Part shown: positions 41,707 through 50,646 of the stretch, one piece after another
Position numbering within the stretch: the stretch's first letter is position 1
Layout of the letters: every line of letters begins with the position of its first letter
Assembly: GCF_028682175.1 (NCBI RefSeq)
Contig: NZ_JANHKS010000014.1
Coordinates: forward strand, 57,495 to 121,494
Length of the DNA stretch: 64,000 bases
From: Pseudomonas putida
GTDB taxonomy: Bacteria > Pseudomonadota > Gammaproteobacteria > Pseudomonadales > Pseudomonadaceae
Direction: 5' to 3'
Notes under the pieces: model-generated
What the model was told of the DNA's origin: nothing
What the model saw: the letters and a program-made list of their open reading frames with translations, nothing else
Database searches by the model: none
Position numbers and translations under genes: made by a program

Positions 41707-42177
41707 ATGACGACCATCGCCTACAAAGACGGCGTCATCGCCTATGACTCCCAGATCACCCGGGGAGACCTCATCACCTATGACGACTACGAGAAATGCC
41801 TGGAACGAGAAGGGGTGAAGTTCTTCTGCTCTGGTGCTGTCTCGGATTATCCGCGCCTGGTGGATGTGTACTTCGGTGCGAAGCCAGACGGCAACATCGA
41901 TGTCTCTGCCCTGGTACTGGATGGCGACAAGCTGATGATGGTCGCGGTGGATGACACGAGCGGCCTGTGGAAGGCTCCGGTCATGATGGATCGGCCATAT
42001 GCCATCGGCAGTGGGACGCCTTACGCTTTCGCGGCGATGGACATGGGCGCAACGGCTGTGCAGGCGGTAGAGATCGCGGCCAAGCGCGATACCAGCACTG
42101 GCGGGATCATCCGCACGGTGGTCATCCTCGAAGGAGGGCAGCATGTTCCGACCACTCCCGCCGGAATCACTGCTTGA
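41707..42177 (+). CDS. HslV/proteasome beta-like Ntn-hydrolase
   Basis: A 156-residue protein starting MTTIAYKDGVIAYDSQITRG: Thr2 becomes N-terminal after Met removal, as in HslV (TTI...DGQ). Asp14 and the AIGSGTPYAFAAMDMGATA segment match HslV's D17 and AIGSG-PYA-AA elements, and Lys30 could be the catalytic lysine. No HslU-like ATPase is nearby. Phage members occur next to Acb2-type genes in Pseudomonas phages; substrate unknown. Confidence 0.8.
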   Translation: MTTIAYKDGVIAYDSQITRGDLITYDDYEKCLEREGVKFFCSGAVSDYPRLVDVYFGAKPDGNIDVSALVLDGDKLMMVAVDDTSGLWKAPVMMDRPYAIGSGTPYAFAAMDMGATAVQAVEIAAKRDTSTGGIIRTVVILEGGQHVPTTPAGITA

Positions 42178-42766
42178 GGCGTCGGAACTGTCCATGCTCG
42201 GCACACGGCTGACGCCAGCGCCTGAAGTGTGGGAGTGGATAGGCGAGACGATCCTCGCCGACACCGGCAACATTCACAACCCCGATCACGCACATCTGCT
42301 CGATGCGCCAGTAAAGATCCTGTGGGCCTCGTCCTGTTTCGAGAAACAAGGCCGCACGGTGCTCGGCCAGGCTGAGTCAGTGATGCTCCGTGCAGGGGGA
42401 TGGCAGAAGGCTCGCCAAGAGCAGCAGATGATTGACTGGTTCGGCGAGGTACCGGACTTCCTCATCACCCTGGCTGCTGACTACTGCGCCCAGTGTTCCG
42501 ACGCCGAGTTCTGTGCCCTGGTTGAGCATGAGCTTTACCACATTGCCCAGAAGCTCGATCAGTACGGTGCCCCCAAGTTCAGAGAGGACGGGACGCCCAG
42601 CCTGATGCTGCGTGGTCACGACGTCGAAGAGTTCGTTGGTGTGGTCCGCCGCTATGGCGCGAGCAACGATGTTCAGCAGCTCATCGACGCTGCAGCACAG
42701 CCGCCCGAGGTGGCAAAGATCAACATTGCGAGGGCCTGCGGAACCTGTCTGCTCAAGTCGGCCTGA
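42143..42766 (+). CDS. Putative zinc metallopeptidase
   Basis: A 207-residue protein with HELYH at 129-133, an HExxH zinc site, in VEHELYHIAQKLDQYGAPKF, the pattern of the phage 'putative metallopeptidase' family. It begins 35 bases before the Ntn-hydrolase gene ends, in another frame. Two adjacent hydrolases ahead of the terminase may act in capsid maturation or host takeover; not established. Confidence 0.75.
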   Translation: MFRPLPPESLLEASELSMLGTRLTPAPEVWEWIGETILADTGNIHNPDHAHLLDAPVKILWASSCFEKQGRTVLGQAESVMLRAGGWQKARQEQQMIDWFGEVPDFLITLAADYCAQCSDAEFCALVEHELYHIAQKLDQYGAPKFREDGTPSLMLRGHDVEEFVGVVRRYGASNDVQQLIDAAAQPPEVAKINIARACGTCLLKSA

Positions 42767-42798
42767 TTCTGTGACAGGTTTTGACGGATGAATCCCAT

Positions 42799-43275
42799 AT
42801 GGCAGTGCTACGAAGCGAGGTCAAAGCCTTCATTGTGCAGGCGCTGGCCTGCTTCGATACGCCGTCTCAGGTGGTAGCTGCGGTCAAGACTGAATTCGGG
42901 CTCGACATCAGCCGTCAGCAGTGCGAGTCGCATGACCCAACGAAGTTCGCCGGGCAGAAGCTGGGCCAGAAGTGGGCAGAGCTGTTCCATCAGTGCCGAG
43001 CAAGGTTTCGTGAAGAGACTGCGGATATCCCGATCGCCAACCGCGCCTATCGACTGCGCACGCTTGGACGCATGGCCGAGAAGGCCGAGACCATGAAGAA
43101 CATGGCGCTGACTGCCCAATTACTGGAGCAGGCTGCGAAGGAGGTGGGCGACGTCTATGTGAATCGCCGCCTCGAACCTGAAAAGCCGCTGGGCTCCCAA
43201 GCTGATCAGCAGCATGCGGTTGCTGAGTACAAGCTGGAGCCTGACGAGGATGTACCGACTACCCCGTACTTATGA
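42799..43275 (+). CDS. DUF2280-type protein, probable small terminase subunit
   Basis: A 158-residue protein. MAVLRSEVKAFIVQALACFD and PSQVVAAVKTEFGLDISRQQ form an N-terminal helix-turn-helix domain of the DUF2280 type, followed by a coiled-coil (RTLGRMAEKAETMKNMALTA). It directly precedes the large terminase, so it is the probable DNA-recognition subunit. ATG at 42799; the frame opens at a TTG at 42781. Confidence 0.8.
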   Translation: MAVLRSEVKAFIVQALACFDTPSQVVAAVKTEFGLDISRQQCESHDPTKFAGQKLGQKWAELFHQCRARFREETADIPIANRAYRLRTLGRMAEKAETMKNMALTAQLLEQAAKEVGDVYVNRRLEPEKPLGSQADQQHAVAEYKLEPDEDVPTTPYL

Positions 43276-44575
43276 TGCGCCGGTAAAGCTGACACCGAAG
43301 CAGGCGAACATTTACGTGTGGGGCTTTCAGCCTCAGGCCCGGTTCCGCGATGCGGTCTGCGGCCGCCGATTCGGCAAGACATTCCTCGGTAAGGCAGAGA
43401 TGCGCCGCGCGGCCAGGCTGGCTGCGGAGTGGGGCGTAAGCGTAGAAGATGAGATCTGGTACGGCGCGCCGACCTTCAAACAGGCCAAGCGCGTGTTCTG
43501 GCGGCGCCTCAAGCAGGCGATCCCGGAAGCATGGCGCGCTCACCGTCCAAACGAGACGGAATGCTCGATCACGCTCAAGTCGGGCCACGTCATGCGCGTG
43601 GTCGGGCTCGATAACTACGACAACCTGCGCGGCTCTGGGCTGTTCTTTGTCCTGGTGGACGAATGGGCGGACTGCCCATGGGCTGCCTGGGAAGAAGTCC
43701 TGCGCCCGATGCTCTCGACGTGCCAGTACACGCTCCCGAGCGGAGAGACCCGAAAAGGCGGCCACGCGCTGCGGATCGGCACGCCCAAAGGCTTCAACCA
43801 TTGCTACGACACGTATCTGGATGGGCAGGAAGGCGGCGAGCCAGACCACAAGAGCTGGCAGTACACCTCGCTCCAAGGCGGCAACGTGCCGGCGGATGAG
43901 CTGGAAGCCGCACGGCGGAAGATGGACCCGCGAACCTTCCGGCAAGAGTACGAAGCCGGGTTCGAGAGCTATTCGGGCGTCGTTTACTACACGTTTAACC
44001 GCAAAGAGTGTGCCACCACTGAGCGCATTAAGCCTGGCGAGGCGCTGCACATCGGCATGGACTTCAACGTCATGAAGATGAGCGCGGTGGTGTTCGTAGT
44101 GCGTGATGGACTGCCACTGGCGCTTGATGAGCTGCACAAAGTGCGGGACACGCCCGAAATGATCGAAAAGATCCAGGCGCGGTTCCCCGGCCACGAAATC
44201 GCCGTTTACCCCGATGCCAGTGGCCAAAACACCAGTAGCAAGAACGCCAGCGAGTCTGATCTGTCGCTGCTCAAGAAAGCTAACTTCACCGTCGTTGTGG
44301 ATTCCACCAACCCAGGTGTGAAAGACCGGGTGAACTCGATGAACGCCATGTTTTTGAACACCTACGGTGAGCGCCGCCTAAAGGTCAACATCGACCAGTG
44401 CCCACAGTTCACCCAGTGTCTGGAACGGCAGACCTACACAGACAAGGGCGAGCCTGACAAGGACCCGAAAAAGGGCCACGACCACATGAACGATGCTGCT
44501 GGCTACTTCATTGCCAAGCGCTACCCGATCAAGTCACAAACTTCCGGCATGCGCCGTATAGGAGGCCTTGCCTGA
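43250..44575 (+). CDS. Terminase large subunit
   Basis: A 441-residue packaging motor of the Terminase_6 type. ATPase: Walker A GRRFGKT (38-44) and Walker B FVLVDEWAD with Asp137/Glu138. RNase H-like nuclease: Asp271 (GMDFNV), Asp322 (YPDASG) and a late Asp in HDHMNDAAGYF. ATG at 43250 with GGAG upstream, overlapping the small subunit by 26 bases. The stop overlaps the portal start (TGATG). Confidence 0.92.
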   Translation: MYRLPRTYDAPVKLTPKQANIYVWGFQPQARFRDAVCGRRFGKTFLGKAEMRRAARLAAEWGVSVEDEIWYGAPTFKQAKRVFWRRLKQAIPEAWRAHRPNETECSITLKSGHVMRVVGLDNYDNLRGSGLFFVLVDEWADCPWAAWEEVLRPMLSTCQYTLPSGETRKGGHALRIGTPKGFNHCYDTYLDGQEGGEPDHKSWQYTSLQGGNVPADELEAARRKMDPRTFRQEYEAGFESYSGVVYYTFNRKECATTERIKPGEALHIGMDFNVMKMSAVVFVVRDGLPLALDELHKVRDTPEMIEKIQARFPGHEIAVYPDASGQNTSSKNASESDLSLLKKANFTVVVDSTNPGVKDRVNSMNAMFLNTYGERRLKVNIDQCPQFTQCLERQTYTDKGEPDKDPKKGHDHMNDAAGYFIAKRYPIKSQTSGMRRIGGLA

Positions 44576-46020
44576 TGCCTGTTCAATCGACAAACCCCGA
44601 GTACGACGTCCACCTGCCAGAGTGGCAGATGATGGACGACGCGCTCGAAGGTGAGTGCGCTATCAGTCGCAGCGCGAAGTATCTGCCCAAGCCATCTGGA
44701 ATGGTCGAGGCAGAAAAGATCGACGCCGTAGGTAACGCCTACCTCTACAAAAACTACCGTGATCGCGCCCAGTACGAGCATTGGGTGCGCGACTCTCTCC
44801 GCTCGATGATGGGCCTGGTCTCTCGGCTCATTCCCGAGATCAGCTTGCCGTCGGGCCTGAAGGATCTGGAAGACAACGCCACCGCCGACGGCTTCGACTT
44901 GAAGCAGCTATTCCTGCGCATGGTTCGCCAGACGGTCTCACACGGGCGCATACCGCTGGTAGTGAATGTCGATGACAGCGGCAAGCCGTACTTTTCGACC
45001 TACGCCACCCGCAACGCCATCAACTGGGACACTGCCGATCAAGGCGGCCGGCAAGATCTGGTGCTGGCGGTGTTCCGCGAGTTCCGGCGCAAGACAGAGG
45101 ATCGGTACAGCCACGAATGCGTGACGGTCTACCGTGAGTTCTACATGGCGGGGAACGTCTGCTACACGGCAGTGCGCAACGAGGGCGGCGAGCTGATTGA
45201 GGACGAGCGACCACTTGGCACGATTGGCAACAACAATCAGCTGGTACGCGGTCTGGGTTACCTGCCAGTCATCTACTGCGGTTCCACCGACAACTCCCCA
45301 GACGTCGACGAGGTGCCGTTGCTGACCATGGCACGGGCTGCCGTGAAGTCTTACCAACTCAGCGCCGACTACTTCACCGCGCTGCACCAGACCAGCCACC
45401 CGCAGCCTTGGGTCGCAGGCTTGGATGACAAGGTGGAACTGAGCGTTACCGGTCCCTCGGCAGCTTGGGATCTTGGCCCTAACGGGTCATGCGGTTATCT
45501 GGAGTTCCAAGGCGCCGGCATCCAAGCGGTTCGCACCGCGATGGGTGACCAGAAGAGCGCCGCGCTTGAGGCTGGCGCCAAGGTGATGGACGCGACCGGT
45601 GGCACAGAGTCTGGCGAGGCTCGCAAGACGCGCCAAGACGATCAGCACGCCACGTTGCACAGCATCGTCATCACGGTGGCTGCTGCTATCGAGCAGGGCC
45701 TGCGCTACGCCGCCGAATGGACGGGCTACAACCCAGACGAGGTAGCGTTCAAGGTCAAGCCTGAGTTCGACATCCCCGAGGTGGACGCCCAGGTGTTGGC
45801 CGAGCTGCAAAAGGCTGTGACTGCCGGCGGCATTAGCTGGGACACCTACTGGCAGTACCTGACCACCGGGAAGCTACCGGAGCGGGCCTATGACGAAGAA
45901 GCCACGCTGGTCAGCGAAGAAACTGACCAGGCGCGCGGCCTGAACCTGGACCAGAACGATGGCAGCGACACCAGTGCTCAACCCGAACAGCCAGCTGTTG
46001 GAGCAGACGACGCGGCATAG
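44575..46020 (+). CDS. Portal protein (DUF4055 family)
   Basis: A 481-residue protein between terminase and the minor head gene. YLYKNYRDRAQYEHWVRDSL and the ATGGTESGEARKTRQ region, followed by a long helical stretch, match DUF4055 portal proteins of siphoviruses. It would form the dodecameric ring at the packaging vertex. The C-terminus is acidic and overlaps the next gene by 62 bases. Confidence 0.87.
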   Translation: MPVQSTNPEYDVHLPEWQMMDDALEGECAISRSAKYLPKPSGMVEAEKIDAVGNAYLYKNYRDRAQYEHWVRDSLRSMMGLVSRLIPEISLPSGLKDLEDNATADGFDLKQLFLRMVRQTVSHGRIPLVVNVDDSGKPYFSTYATRNAINWDTADQGGRQDLVLAVFREFRRKTEDRYSHECVTVYREFYMAGNVCYTAVRNEGGELIEDERPLGTIGNNNQLVRGLGYLPVIYCGSTDNSPDVDEVPLLTMARAAVKSYQLSADYFTALHQTSHPQPWVAGLDDKVELSVTGPSAAWDLGPNGSCGYLEFQGAGIQAVRTAMGDQKSAALEAGAKVMDATGGTESGEARKTRQDDQHATLHSIVITVAAAIEQGLRYAAEWTGYNPDEVAFKVKPEFDIPEVDAQVLAELQKAVTAGGISWDTYWQYLTTGKLPERAYDEEATLVSEETDQARGLNLDQNDGSDTSAQPEQPAVGADDAA

Positions 46021-47053
46021 CGTCATGCTCGAGCGGCTCAAGGCCGGCGAGGTGAAGAAGTTCGAGAAGTACCTGCGCCAGATCGACACGGTTGTGCGTG
46101 ACCAGTTGACCCGCACAGAGCTGACCACCTACAGCCGGCAGCGTTTGGAGGAATTTCTTGGGCGCGTCGACGGCAAGCTGCTGGACATCTACAAGGCCTA
46201 CAGCGACGTGGTGCAGGCCGATCTAGTCGACATCGCGCTGTACGAGTCCACGTTTGAGGCCAACAGTCTGGGGCATGCGCTGTCCATTGACGCTGTCGTG
46301 CCGACCAATGCAATCATCAGAGCGGCAGTTTTTGCCTACCCGTTGCAGGTGACAGGGCTGGATGGTGGGAAGCTGCTCAAATCCTTCATCAGCGGATGGA
46401 CTCGGTCTGAGTCGATGCGGGTGACCAATGCGATCCGCTTGGGCTTCGGGCAAGGCCAGACCAATGCCGAGATCGTGAAGGCGATTCGCGGCACCGCTGA
46501 GCAGAATTTCACCGACGGAGTGTTGGCCGTCAGCAACCGCAACGCCAGGGCGGTGGTGCAGACCGCCATCCAGCACGTGGCCACAACGGCCCGCATGGAG
46601 ACTCTGAAAGCCAATCAGGATGTTGTGCTGGGCTACCGGTGGGTCTCGACCCTCGACAAGAAGACCAGCGCCCAGTGCAAGAGCCTGGATGGCCGGGTAT
46701 TCCAACTGGGAAAGGGGCCGTTGCCGCCGGCGCACATCAACTGCCGGTCGACCACGGTGCCTAGCACCAGGTTGTCAGCTACTTTCTCGAAAGGCGCCAC
46801 CCGGGCATCGGTTGGTGATTCAGGAGGCGGGCAGGTCGACGCAGGCCTGAGCTACTACGACTGGCTCGCGACCCAATCGGCCAGCTTCCAAGATACTGCT
46901 CTGGGCCCGGTGCGGGGGAAGCTTTTCCGCGATGGTGGCCTGACACCCGACAAGTTCGCAGCGTTGCAGCTAAGCACCAACTTCAAGCCGCTGACGCTGG
47001 AGCAGATGAAAGCGCTGGAGCCGAAAATATTCGAGCGAGCCGGTGTAAACTGA
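45959..47053 (+). CDS. Minor head/head morphogenesis protein (SPP1 gp7-like)
   Basis: A 364-residue protein. The Phage_Mu_F/gp7 core is visible: AVVQTAIQHVATTARMETLK, YRWVSTLDKKTSAQCKSLDG and PLPPAHINCRSTTVP with the conserved C-x-S-x-D-G and H-x-N-C-R-S elements. It attaches to the portal and is probably ejected with the DNA. Starts inside the portal gene. Confidence 0.9.
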   Translation: MAATPVLNPNSQLLEQTTRHSVMLERLKAGEVKKFEKYLRQIDTVVRDQLTRTELTTYSRQRLEEFLGRVDGKLLDIYKAYSDVVQADLVDIALYESTFEANSLGHALSIDAVVPTNAIIRAAVFAYPLQVTGLDGGKLLKSFISGWTRSESMRVTNAIRLGFGQGQTNAEIVKAIRGTAEQNFTDGVLAVSNRNARAVVQTAIQHVATTARMETLKANQDVVLGYRWVSTLDKKTSAQCKSLDGRVFQLGKGPLPPAHINCRSTTVPSTRLSATFSKGATRASVGDSGGGQVDAGLSYYDWLATQSASFQDTALGPVRGKLFRDGGLTPDKFAALQLSTNFKPLTLEQMKALEPKIFERAGVN

Positions 47054-47077
47054 CTGCCCATCACACTAGGGCGCGTC

Positions 47078-47560
47078 ATGATCATCGTCGAGCACGGCAG
47101 CGGGGAAAACCCCGAGGCAAATAGCTACACCGACACCGACGCGCTGAGATCCCACGGCGATTATTACGGGTTTCCGGTGCCTGCGGATGACGCGGGCCGG
47201 GCTGAGTATTTGCTGAGAGCTGTGAACGCCATGGCGGCGATGCAGTGGAAAGGTCAGCCCGCATCGGCCCTCCAGCCCCTGGCCTGGCCGCGCGACGGGA
47301 TCGTGCTTGCTGGGGAATTCCTCAGCAAAAAGCTGATTCCTTACGGCATCCGCCATGGTCAGACCATGCTGGCCATCGAGCTCTACGCCGCTGATCAGGG
47401 GATTGAGCTGCGGGAGCCCACGCATTTATTCGACGGTAAGAAGCGGGTGCCTCTGACGCGCAGCACAGCAGATCACCGCAATCATCCTCCTCTGTGGGTG
47501 GAAAGCAGGACGCAATTCGCCGATTACCTCGCTTTGCGGGGGCTGAGCATCGTTCGATAA
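47078..47560 (+). CDS. DnaT-like/head-tail adaptor-type protein
   Basis: A 160-residue protein: MIIVEHGSGENPEANSYTDT and AVNAMAAMQWKGQPASALQP resemble the phage family annotated as 'DnaT-like ssDNA-binding', which sits among head-tail connector genes and has an adaptor-like helical fold. Structural role is more likely than replication given the context. A terminator follows. Confidence 0.72.
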   Translation: MIIVEHGSGENPEANSYTDTDALRSHGDYYGFPVPADDAGRAEYLLRAVNAMAAMQWKGQPASALQPLAWPRDGIVLAGEFLSKKLIPYGIRHGQTMLAIELYAADQGIELREPTHLFDGKKRVPLTRSTADHRNHPPLWVESRTQFADYLALRGLSIVR

Positions 47561-47580
47561 CAAGATCCGGAAATTTACAG

Positions 47581-47605
47581 ACCTCGGCCATGCCGGGGTT
47601 TTTTT
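47581..47605 (+). terminator. Terminator within the head operon
   Basis: Stem ACCTCGGC/GCCGGGGT with a CAT loop and seven Ts. The T-run is followed by ATGCC, a pattern also seen at 40697 and 60107. Confidence 0.8.
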
Positions 47606-47646
47606 ATGCCTGCAAAGCGGGAAATCAAACCCAAGGGGTGCACCAA

Positions 47647-48384
47647 GTGGCTGACGAAAACCAGATTGATCTTGAAGACCAGGCCGTAAAAGACGCCATC
47701 GCGGCAGCCGTTGAAGCTGCGACCGCCGGGCTCAAGAACAAAAACTCCGAGCTGCTTGGCAAGCTCAAGACCTCCACGACCGAACTGGAAGGCTTCAAAA
47801 CCCAGTTCGAGGGCCTGGACATCAATGCGGTGAAAGGCCTGCTCGCCAAGGTCGGACAGGACGAAGAGACCAAGCTGATTGCCGAGGGCAAGCTGGACGA
47901 GGTCATTACTCGTCGTACCGAGCGCCTGCGTGGCGACTACGACAAGCAACTGGCTGCCGAGAAGACTCGCGCAGATAAGGCAGAAGCCTTCGCCGCGCGA
48001 TACAGCGACAAGGTGCTGGCCGATTCCATCCGCGCCGCTGCTATCAAGGCCGGCGCGCTGCCCGAGGCTGCCGAGGACATCATCCTGCGCGCCAAGGGCA
48101 CCTTCAAACTCAGCGAAGACGGCGAGGCGATCGCCACCGATCGTGATGGCGAGGTCATCTACGGCAAGGACGGCAAGACGCCTCTGTCGCCGCTCGAATG
48201 GGCGGAATCGCTGCGTGAGACAGCAACACACCTCTGGCCAAGGGCTCAGGGTGCCGGGCAGACCGGCGACAACGGTGGCAAGGCCACGAAGAAATGGGGC
48301 GAGTACACGGAGTCCGAGCGCGCCGCGCTGGCCCGCGACAACCCCGATGCGTTCAAAAAACTCTTGGCCACCAAAGGAACCTAA
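47647..48384 (+). CDS. Scaffold protein (GTG start)
   Basis: A 245-residue acidic coiled-coil protein (NKNSELLGKLKTSTTELEGF, RLRGDYDKQLAAEKTRADKA) directly before the coat gene: the composition and position of a siphovirus scaffold. The GTG at 47647 follows AAGGGG; an ATG at 47607 would sit in the terminator's T-run tail, and earlier ones lie inside the terminator stem, so I reject them. Confidence 0.82.
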   Translation: MADENQIDLEDQAVKDAIAAAVEAATAGLKNKNSELLGKLKTSTTELEGFKTQFEGLDINAVKGLLAKVGQDEETKLIAEGKLDEVITRRTERLRGDYDKQLAAEKTRADKAEAFAARYSDKVLADSIRAAAIKAGALPEAAEDIILRAKGTFKLSEDGEAIATDRDGEVIYGKDGKTPLSPLEWAESLRETATHLWPRAQGAGQTGDNGGKATKKWGEYTESERAALARDNPDAFKKLLATKGT

Positions 48385-48387
48385 TCC

Positions 48388-49365
48388 ATGGCAACGACCC
48401 AACTGGCGGACATCTTTGTCGCCGACTATTACGGCACTATCGCGCCGGTCAACTCCCCGGAAAAGACTGCGGTCTTCGAATCCGGGATCATCGTCAAGTC
48501 GCCTGAGCTGGACGCCATCGCGCAGAACGGCCAAGGCACCTCGGAAATCAGCTACTGGCAGGATCTGGACGCTGACGAGGAGCCCAACATCTCCAACGAC
48601 AACCCGGACGACCTGGGCGAAGTCGGCAAGGCAGAGCAGGGCACCATGCGCGCCCGTACGCTCTACCTCAACAAAGGCTATGGCGTTGCTGACCTGACGT
48701 CCGAACTGGCCAACACCGAGCCGATGCAGCACATCCGCAACCGCTTCGGCACCTACTGGACCCGCCGCTGGCAGCGTTACCTGCTCGGCGCGGCCCGCGG
48801 CGTGATCGCATCGAACATTGCGAACGACGCCGGTGACATGGTGGTGGACGCCGGTGCGACCATCAGCGCCGGCGCCTTCCAGGATGCTGCTTTCACCTCT
48901 GGTGACGCCGCCGACGTGTTCTCCGCGATCGGCGTGCACTCCGTAGTGATGAACCAGATGGTCAAGCAGGACCTCATCGAGTATCTGCGCGACTCCGACG
49001 GCCGCATCATCCTGGCCACTTACCTGGGCAAGCCGGTGTTCATGGACGACAGCCTCGTCTACGGCGCCGGCCGCTATCTGTCGGTGTTCTTCGGCCAAGG
49101 GGCGTTCGGCTACGGCGAGGGCACCCCAGCCGTTCCGGTCGAGCTCGAGCGCAAGCCCGGCGGCGGCAACGGTGGCGGTGCTGAGGTCCTGTGGGAGCGT
49201 AAGACGTTCATCCTGCAGCCTGCTGGTTTCAGCTGGAAAGGCAGCAACAACCAGAACCTGAGCCCGACCGCCACTCAGTACGCTGCTGCTGCGAACTGGG
49301 AGCGCGTCTTCGACCGCAAGCAGGTTCCGTTCGCCGCCGTAATCAGCGGCACCACCACCCCGTAA
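48388..49365 (+). CDS. Major capsid (coat) protein
   Basis: A 325-residue protein 3 bases after the scaffold gene. TTQLADIFVADYYGTIAPVN, the E-loop-like region EISYWQDLDADEEPN, and the P-domain/A-domain region VVMNQMVKQDLIEYLRDSDG and PVFMDDSLVYGAGRYLSVFF are typical of phage coat proteins with the HK97 fold. No cleaved delta domain is evident, in line with a separate scaffold. Confidence 0.9.
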   Translation: MATTQLADIFVADYYGTIAPVNSPEKTAVFESGIIVKSPELDAIAQNGQGTSEISYWQDLDADEEPNISNDNPDDLGEVGKAEQGTMRARTLYLNKGYGVADLTSELANTEPMQHIRNRFGTYWTRRWQRYLLGAARGVIASNIANDAGDMVVDAGATISAGAFQDAAFTSGDAADVFSAIGVHSVVMNQMVKQDLIEYLRDSDGRIILATYLGKPVFMDDSLVYGAGRYLSVFFGQGAFGYGEGTPAVPVELERKPGGGNGGGAEVLWERKTFILQPAGFSWKGSNNQNLSPTATQYAAAANWERVFDRKQVPFAAVISGTTTP

Positions 49366-49415
49366 TCCAACTGTGACGGGGCGTCTTCGGGCGCTCCAGC
49401 ACAAGGGAGCGAATC

Positions 49416-49865
49416 ATGAAAGTGATCTACACGGACAAGCCGGGCACCGAGCCTGGTGTGTGCTATCGACTGCTCAGTGAGTTCTTCGGGGTGATCAGCG
49501 CGGCAACCGATGTTTTCGTTCAAGGCGACAACCCCAACATCATCGAGGCCTACAAGCGAGCAGGCATTAAGGTCACCGGCGGCGACGAAAACGGACTGCG
49601 TACTGACGGCCCGACTGTTGCTGAATATGTAGAGGCCGGCTACCAGGCGAGCAATTACCCGCCAGTGGGCTATGCCTCGCGCAGCACTGCTGAAGAAATT
49701 GAAGCAGCCATTGCCGCTCAGAAGCCTATGGCTGACAGCGATACTGAAACCGACCCGCTGAAAATGAAGGTCGACGACCTGAAAGCTTGGCTGACCGCCA
49801 AGAACATTGCGTTCGACGCCACGGCCAAGAAAGAAGACCTACAGGCCTTGGTGCCAGCGAAATAA
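49416..49865 (+). CDS. Head-associated protein with HeH/SAP-like C-terminus
   Basis: A 149-residue protein: a beta-rich N-terminal part (VIYTDKPGTEPGVCYRLLSE) and a C-terminal helix-extended loop-helix module (KVDDLKAWLTAKNIAFDATA then KKEDLQALV), typical of HeH/LEM-like nucleic-acid-binding ends in phage head proteins. Between coat and connector genes; a decoration or DNA-contact role is inferred. Confidence 0.72.
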   Translation: MKVIYTDKPGTEPGVCYRLLSEFFGVISAATDVFVQGDNPNIIEAYKRAGIKVTGGDENGLRTDGPTVAEYVEAGYQASNYPPVGYASRSTAEEIEAAIAAQKPMADSDTETDPLKMKVDDLKAWLTAKNIAFDATAKKEDLQALVPAK

Positions 49866-49875
49866 GGACAAGCAC

Positions 49876-50253
49876 ATGACCGACTTCATCACCGTGGCCG
49901 ATGTCGATGCTCAGTTCGGGCCTGACTGGGCGGGCACCGGTGATGCGGTCCTTGCCGTGGCGATGGCGAATGCCTGGCTCACGGCCAAGATTAATAGACC
50001 CGTTGCCGATCCGACCCCTGACGCCATTAAGCTTGCAGGCGCTCAGGTTGCGAAGGAAGCGGCGGCGGGCAATCTGTACAAAGCGACCCAAAAGGAAGTG
50101 CTGAGCAAGACGGTATCGGCTCAGTCTGGCACGTCCATCAGCAAGACCTATGCGGAAGGCTCGACCGACCTGTCCGCCGGCGAAAACTTTGCGCTGGCTC
50201 TACTTGCTCCATGGGTCAAACGGTCGGGCACCATCATGCTCAAGCGGGTGTAG
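49876..50253 (+). CDS. Head-tail connector protein
   Basis: A 125-residue protein (MTDFITVADVDAQFGPDWAG...), alpha-helical with the 'D-V-x-x-x-F-G' opening of gp6-like connectors. ATG at 49876 follows AAGGACAAGC. Position directly after coat genes and before the stopper supports an adaptor ring role. Confidence 0.75.
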   Translation: MTDFITVADVDAQFGPDWAGTGDAVLAVAMANAWLTAKINRPVADPTPDAIKLAGAQVAKEAAAGNLYKATQKEVLSKTVSAQSGTSISKTYAEGSTDLSAGENFALALLAPWVKRSGTIMLKRV

Positions 50254-50255
50254 CC

Positions 50256-50645
50256 ATGGGGATGCGCGAAGAGCTTCAGGCCGAACTGGCCGAAGCATTT
50301 GATGATCCGGACGGGCTTGGCGATGCAGTTAGTCCTGTCGAAGGCTCGCGCAAGTCCAGCCCTGTTTACGACCCATCTACCGGCACCACGACAGGCGGAA
50401 CGGTGAACTACACCGGGCGCGGCGTGTTCGGCAGCTACCTTGCGAAGGAAATCGACGGCTCACTGATCCAAACCACAGACGTGAAGCTGCTGATCCTCCA
50501 GAACGAGTTATTCGTTTCTGTTGCTGGGCTGCCAACAAGCACCTCGGCCGAGCCGAAAATCGGCGACGTGATCGGCGGTAAGCGGGTGCTGAATGTGGAT
50601 CAGGATCCTGCGGCCGCAACTTGGACCGTTCAACTGAGGAAATGA
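50256..50645 (+). CDS. Head completion/stopper-type protein
   Basis: A 129-residue protein with a helical start (MREELQAELAEAFDDPDGLG) then a beta-barrel-like part (GTVNYTGRGVFGSYLAKEID, LLILQNELFVSV). This is the layout of gpFII/gp16-like stopper proteins. It starts 2 bases after the connector stop. Confidence 0.72.
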   Translation: MGMREELQAELAEAFDDPDGLGDAVSPVEGSRKSSPVYDPSTGTTTGGTVNYTGRGVFGSYLAKEIDGSLIQTTDVKLLILQNELFVSVAGLPTSTSAEPKIGDVIGGKRVLNVDQDPAAATWTVQLRK

Positions 50646-50646
50646 C

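Noticed and set aside
47575..49404. 609-codon frame antisense to scaffold and coat genes
   Set aside because: Mirror frame of the strongly supported structural genes; composition typical of a reverse-complement shadow.
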